Assembly (NCBI GenBank): GCA_945882475.1
Contig: CAMCWJ010000083.1
Span: 1-10,236, forward strand
Direction of reading: 5' to 3'
Length of the DNA stretch: 10,236 nt
Source: Bifidobacterium breve
GTDB lineage: Bacteria > Actinomycetota > Actinomycetes > Mycobacteriales > Mycobacteriaceae
Shown: positions 7,134-10,236 of the stretch, piece by piece
Position numbering within the stretch: position 1 is the stretch's first letter
Layout of the letters: every line of letters begins with the position of its first letter
The notes under the pieces: model-generated
The model's input: the letters and a program-made list of their open reading frames with translations, nothing else
Told to the model about the DNA's origin: nothing
Databases searched by the model: none
Program-made: the position numbers and the translations under genes

Positions 7134-7951
7134 TGATCGAACTCGACCTCGACGATGTGCGCGGGTGGTTCGGCTTCGGCGTCGCGGGCAATTTCGCCGG
7201 TCACCTCGAACAAGCAGGTGAGGCAGTCGATTTCACCAATGTCGCGAGCGCGGGCGCCGATGCCCCCAAGGGAATCTTCCCGTGGTACGCCCCCGGGGAC
7301 CCGGGTTTCCTCGGTCAGTTCCCGCTGTCCCACGATGCTCTGGTGGTGCCCGAGACGACGTCTGACGACGGCCCGCTGAACCTGCAGATCGAACCCGAGG
7401 TCGGGCTGGCCTGTCGGGTCGTCTGGAAGGGTGACACGGTCGTCAGCCTGCAACCGTTTGCACTCGGCGCGTTCAACGACTGCTCGATTCGCCGGCCTGG
7501 CGCGCCCAAGATCAGTGTGAAGAAAAATTGGGGACCGGCCTCCAAAGGCGTTGCGCGCGAGTTCTTCGACATCGGCGACCTCACCCCGGACGGGCCGACC
7601 GCGACGTTGCGACTGCTGTGTCATCTGCGTACCGCCGATGGATCCCACCACGAGTACGGCGTGGACAGTCCACTGCTCGGTTACTCCTATTACGGCGAGG
7701 TTCTGCTGGACTGGATCGTTGAGCGGCTGGCCAATCAGAAGGGTTCCCCCGACACCCCGCTGGAGGACGTCGGCGCACTGATGGTGGCCTGCGGGCGGCC
7801 TCGCACCGCGCTGATCGGGATCGGTGCAACGCGCTACACCGCGGTGGGGGAGTCGACCTACCTGAAACCCGGTGATGAGGCGATCGTGCGGGTTTACGAC
7901 ACCGCCGGCCCCGGGTTCTCCGAACTGCGCCAGCTGGTGTGGGAACCCTGA
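7133..7951 (+). CDS. Conserved protein with an FAH-superfamily-like metal-site pattern (possibly DUF5718)
   Basis: The 272-residue soluble protein has no signal peptide or membrane helix. The ATG overlaps the serS stop (TGATG); GTG 7130 is an alternative. GGAGG at 7118-7122 serves either start. I associate the protein with the uncharacterised DUF5718 group, from memory only. By eye it resembles the fumarylacetoacetate hydrolase fold: an E-P-E pair (Glu87, Glu89), then FNDCSIR with Asp116 27 residues later, then Lys138 22 residues further on, followed by an FFDIG-type stretch. FAHD1-like enzymes have Glu-x-Glu, Asp and Lys in that order at nearly these distances, as I recall them. The C-terminal YLKPGDEAIVRVYD also looks like the FAH C-terminal strand (FLKPGD). 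If correct it would be a divalent-metal hydrolase or decarboxylase of unknown substrate. The assignment is inference. Coupling to serS need not imply a shared pathway. Confidence 0.85.
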   Translation: MIELDLDDVRGWFGFGVAGNFAGHLEQAGEAVDFTNVASAGADAPKGIFPWYAPGDPGFLGQFPLSHDALVVPETTSDDGPLNLQIEPEVGLACRVVWKGDTVVSLQPFALGAFNDCSIRRPGAPKISVKKNWGPASKGVAREFFDIGDLTPDGPTATLRLLCHLRTADGSHHEYGVDSPLLGYSYYGEVLLDWIVERLANQKGSPDTPLEDVGALMVACGRPRTALIGIGATRYTAVGESTYLKPGDEAIVRVYDTAGPGFSELRQLVWEP

Positions 7952-7952
7952 A

Positions 7953-7969
7953 AGCCCCCGCACCGGGCT
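7953..7969. terminator. Short hairpin between convergent genes
   Basis: AGCCC and GGGCT form a 5-bp stem around a 7-nt loop just after the stop at 7951, overlapping the last bases of the - strand gene. Its position suits a bidirectional terminator, but the stem is short and there is no T-tract on either side. Confidence 0.35.
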
Positions 7970-8306
7970 AGCGAGCGAGCGCCTCGGCGAAGAGCGTCAG
8001 GAACCGCCCCGGGTCGGTCGGTGTGAACGCCGGACTCGGCCACGTTCCGGGGACGTCAAGGGTGACCAGCGTGGACTTGCGCGGCCGGCCCGGATCCAGT
8101 GGCAGCCAGCGCCGCAGATCCGAGCTGCCCCAGATCCGGAAGCGCTGCGCCAACGCGCCGAGCGGCTCGGCGCGATACCCGCGAATCGCCTGCAACGGAA
8201 TGATTTTCGCCGTCCCGGACGGAAAGTGGTAGCGCCGCAGCGTCAGGGCCTGCCCGTCGAGTTGGATCAGGCCGTCGTCGTAGTACTGCGGCGGCGGACC
8301 GGTCAC
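7968..8306 (-). CDS. Small conserved hypothetical protein downstream of namH (Rv3819-type)
   Basis: The product is 112 residues with a GTG start whose last two bases lie in the namH stop codon (GTGA overlap), so translational coupling is likely. There is no signal peptide, membrane helix or cysteine. The sequence alternates short strand-like stretches (DGLIQLDGQALTLRRYHFP, then KIIPLQAIRGYRAEP) and ends in a helix-like FLTLFAEALAR, which suggests a small beta-rich, perhaps PH-like, fold. That fold is a guess from pattern only. M. tuberculosis has a 111-residue protein (Rv3819) in the same place after the namH orthologue, as I recall. The conserved pairing suggests a role linked to NamH, for example as accessory or assembly factor, but nothing in the sequence shows it. 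Confidence 0.85.
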   Translation of the reverse strand: MTGPPPQYYDDGLIQLDGQALTLRRYHFPSGTAKIIPLQAIRGYRAEPLGALAQRFRIWGSSDLRRWLPLDPGRPRKSTLVTLDVPGTWPSPAFTPTDPGRFLTLFAEALAR

Positions 8307-9853
8307 GTCGGCGAACAGCGCAACGGATGGCCCTGGCTGGTCAGGCAGCGGCCGGTCTTCAGATCCCAGGCCCAGCCGTGCAGGTTGCAGGTCAGCGTCG
8401 TGCCTTCAACGACACCGAATCGGGCCAGGTCGGCCTTCAGGTGGGGGCAGCGGCGCTGCACCTCCCAGCCGTCCAGGGCGATCGTCGAGGTGTCGTCGTG
8501 GGCCTCGGCGAACCACCCGTCGGCGTAGGCGACGCGCTCATCGGTGAGGCACTTGAAGAACGTGTAGAGGTACTCGTTGTAGCCACCGACCCGCCAGGCC
8601 CTGAACCGGGTTGACAGAAAGATGGTGTTGACCCAATCCGGCTCGTTGTCCCTCAACACGGTGCGCACCAACTCGGGAGCGATCTCGAAGCCGTAGCGGA
8701 ATTTCTCATCCGGAATCGGTTCGCGCACAGTTCGTTTCGGAAAATCCACCACGACGGTCTCGGGACCCATTTTGAGCTCGACCGGATAGCCGATCCCGTC
8801 GCAGATCTGATCGCTGGCCAGCATGATCGGTTCGAAGCGGGCGCGTATCGGCTCCAGCAGCGGATCGCCCGCCGCGGGCGCCCAACCGGCTTTCTCGGCG
8901 GCTAGCACCGGGGCCATCCGCTGCGCGTAGGAGGCGATGTAGTCAGCCTTACCGGTGGTGAATATCTTCTCCACCTCATCGACCGGAATCGGATGGGTCA
9001 GTGAATTCAGTTGTGAGCCGGTGAAATCGGCGACCGTTCCCGGGATCATCAGCAACCCGCCGTCCTGACCGTGCAATCGAAGCTGTTCGAGGAACACCAT
9101 CTGGTCGGGAAAGATGTTGGCCGGGTCCCCGTGGTCGTCGTTGAGATCGCGTAGTTCCGGATCCAGGAAGCACGGCGGTCCGGCCGACGGGATCACCCAG
9201 GTGGCCCCGACGTCGGCGATGTACTGCCGGCAGCGGTCCATCCCGCGCTGGCGCTTCTGAGTGCCGAAGGCCTCCTTGGCGCGCTGCGGCATGTCGTAGA
9301 CCATCGGATACCAGATGGCCCCGGAGTACTGCGTCATGTGGACGTCGACACCGCCGAACTCCGACTCCAGGCTGTCCAGCGTCAGTGGCCGGGAGTCGTT
9401 CATATTGAAGATGGTGGTGACGCCATCGGAGAGGATCAGCCCGGAGTCGCCGATCGGTCCGTCGGCCGGGGCGCGCAACGCGATGATCATCACGTCCAGA
9501 TCGCCCTTGGGGCCGCTGAGTCGGTGCTTGACGGAGTCCTCAGTCTCCAGGAACCGATGGAAGCCCAGGGCTTCCAACTCCCGTTTGAGGTCGGGGACCG
9601 GGAAGTCGGGCAGCAGGACCACGGCGTCCTTGTTGACGTGGTCGGCGAGCAGTCGAGGATCGAAGTGGTCCGCATGCAGGTGCGAGACGTAGAGGTAGTC
9701 GCAGTCACCGATCGCGGCCCAATCGAGACCGCTGTTGTCGGGGAACACCCACCAGGAGGCGAAGTAGGCGGGATTGAGCCAGGGATCGCACAGCACACTG
9801 CCCGCGGCGGTGTCGATCCGAAAGCCTGCGTGGCCGATACTGGTGACCTGCAC
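8303..9853 (-). CDS. namH: UDP-N-acetylmuramic acid hydroxylase (N-glycolylation of muramic acid)
   Basis: The 516-residue protein has the same length as M. tuberculosis Rv3818 and matches it closely as I remember. NamH uses O2 and an electron donor to hydroxylate the N-acetyl group of UDP-MurNAc to N-glycolyl in the cytosol, giving the MurNGlyc typical of mycobacterial peptidoglycan. Domains: an N-terminal metallo-beta-lactamase-like fold with HLHADH at 58-63, then a long middle region, then a C-terminal Rieske [2Fe-2S] site with CPH (469-471) and CNLH (489-492). The same two domains occur in vertebrate CMP-Neu5Ac hydroxylase in the opposite order. The start is GTG 9853, preceded by GGAAAGG six bases upstream and opening VQVTSIGHAGF. 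The longer frame to 9946 would run into the divergent gene and has no such site. It overlaps the downstream gene by 4 bp. Confidence 0.96.
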   Translation of the reverse strand: MQVTSIGHAGFRIDTAAGSVLCDPWLNPAYFASWWVFPDNSGLDWAAIGDCDYLYVSHLHADHFDPRLLADHVNKDAVVLLPDFPVPDLKRELEALGFHRFLETEDSVKHRLSGPKGDLDVMIIALRAPADGPIGDSGLILSDGVTTIFNMNDSRPLTLDSLESEFGGVDVHMTQYSGAIWYPMVYDMPQRAKEAFGTQKRQRGMDRCRQYIADVGATWVIPSAGPPCFLDPELRDLNDDHGDPANIFPDQMVFLEQLRLHGQDGGLLMIPGTVADFTGSQLNSLTHPIPVDEVEKIFTTGKADYIASYAQRMAPVLAAEKAGWAPAAGDPLLEPIRARFEPIMLASDQICDGIGYPVELKMGPETVVVDFPKRTVREPIPDEKFRYGFEIAPELVRTVLRDNEPDWVNTIFLSTRFRAWRVGGYNEYLYTFFKCLTDERVAYADGWFAEAHDDTSTIALDGWEVQRRCPHLKADLARFGVVEGTTLTCNLHGWAWDLKTGRCLTSQGHPLRCSPT

Positions 9854-9888
9854 GTATTGCCTTTCCGACGGTGGATGCGCCCATCGAG

Positions 9889-9894
9889 AGCTTA
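9889..9894 (-). promoter_or_regulatory. Candidate namH -10 box (TAAGCT on the - strand)
   Basis: Read on the - strand this is TAAGCT, fitting TANNNT. A start about 7 nt downstream would give a leader of roughly 30 nt containing the GGAAAGG ribosome-binding site. No clear -35 box is seen. Confidence 0.45.
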
Positions 9895-9907
9895 GCGGGC
9901 GGTGCAC

Positions 9908-9913
9908 TAGGCT
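9908..9913 (+). promoter_or_regulatory. -10 box TAGGCT for the acyltransferase gene, leaderless arrangement
   Basis: TAGGCT is followed by exactly 7 nt (GACGGCC) and the GTG start at 9921, the same geometry as at serS. No ribosome-binding site is evident. It lies only 13 bp from the opposing namH -10 candidate, so the two promoters probably compete. Confidence 0.6.
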
Positions 9914-9920
9914 GACGGCC

Positions 9921-10236
9921 GTGGAGCCGGTATACGGGACTGTCATCGCGGGCGTGCGCCTGCTTCAGCGTGTCCAGGGTCTGCGGTTCACCGTGACCGG
10001 CATGGAGAACCTGCCCACCACCGGCGGTGCGGTCGTGGCGATCAACCACACCGGCTACCTCGACTTCACCTTCGCCGGGTACCCGTTCTACAAGCAGGGC
10101 CTGGGCCGGCTGGTGCGTTTCATGACCAAGAAAGAGATATTCGACGCCAGGTTCATGGGTCCGGTCATGCGCAGCCTGCGCCACATCCCCGTCGACCGTT
10201 CCAGTGGGGCGCAGTCTCTGGACGCCGCGATTGAGG
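9921..10236 (+). CDS. PlsC-type 1-acylglycerol-3-phosphate acyltransferase (3' end outside window)
   Basis: The frame is open from GTG 9921 to the window end, giving 105 codons. The protein opens EPVYGTVIAG and soon shows NHTGYLDF, the HX4D acyltransferase motif with His43 and Asp48. Further on come KKEIF and HIPVDR, matching the later conserved blocks of the PlsC/AGPAT family. The expected role is transfer of an acyl chain to lysophosphatidic acid or a related lipid at the inner face of the membrane. It resembles the M. tuberculosis Rv3814c-Rv3816c acyltransferase group, and the N-terminus is closest to Rv3816c as I remember it. It is divergent from namH. No ribosome-binding site is visible, and the start is supported by the leaderless -10 spacing. 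The substrate cannot be told from this part of the protein. Confidence 0.9.
   Translation, partial: MEPVYGTVIAGVRLLQRVQGLRFTVTGMENLPTTGGAVVAINHTGYLDFTFAGYPFYKQGLGRLVRFMTKKEIFDARFMGPVMRSLRHIPVDRSSGAQSLDAAIE

Noticed and set aside
7968..7985. GCGA tandem repeat near the convergent stops
   Set aside because: It is only two to three units long and encodes the C-terminus of the small protein after namH.
9854..9946. Longer N-terminus for namH
   Set aside because: It would overlap the divergent acyltransferase start, lacks a ribosome-binding site and adds residues absent from the M. tuberculosis protein as I recall it.

Overview
This high-GC window looks like chromosomal DNA from a mycobacterium, probably an environmental Mycolicibacterium-type species. 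The best markers are namH, the hydroxylase that makes N-glycolylmuramic acid, and serS. Both match the M. tuberculosis proteins closely as I remember them, including the 516-residue length of NamH. Two genes also have the mycobacterial leaderless arrangement, with a TANNNT box exactly 7 nt before a GTG start. All homology calls are made by eye; no database search was run.

Left part (1-4305, all + strand): this is the accessory and least familiar section. It holds the C-terminal end of a zinc-ribbon membrane protein, a 91-residue Ser/Thr/Pro-rich lipoprotein, a membrane-anchored sedolisin (S53) protease with all catalytic residues intact, and a 641-residue polytopic protein. The last is a paralogue of the first and has a zinc ribbon at each end of its membrane block plus an exported C-terminal domain. 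The protease and the large membrane protein overlap by 4 bp. Together they form a plausible cell-surface proteolysis module whose role I cannot assign. It is the best candidate here for an undescribed system.

Middle part (4313-7951): a small zincin-like HExxH protein and a septum-formation family membrane protein lie on the - strand, converging on the first block. A 117-nt divergent spacer separates them from serS on the + strand. serS is followed with a 1-nt overlap by a 272-residue protein. That protein has no obvious assigned function, but its residue pattern resembles the metal site of the fumarylacetoacetate hydrolase (FAH) superfamily.

Right part (7968-10236): a - strand operon contains namH and, overlapping its stop by 4 bp, a small protein in the position of M. 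tuberculosis Rv3819. A PlsC-type acyltransferase that runs off the window is transcribed divergently from a 67-nt spacer holding two back-to-back promoter candidates.

No tRNA, rRNA, CRISPR array, insertion sequence or phage gene was seen. Coding density is very high and no gene-free stretch exceeds 120 nt.
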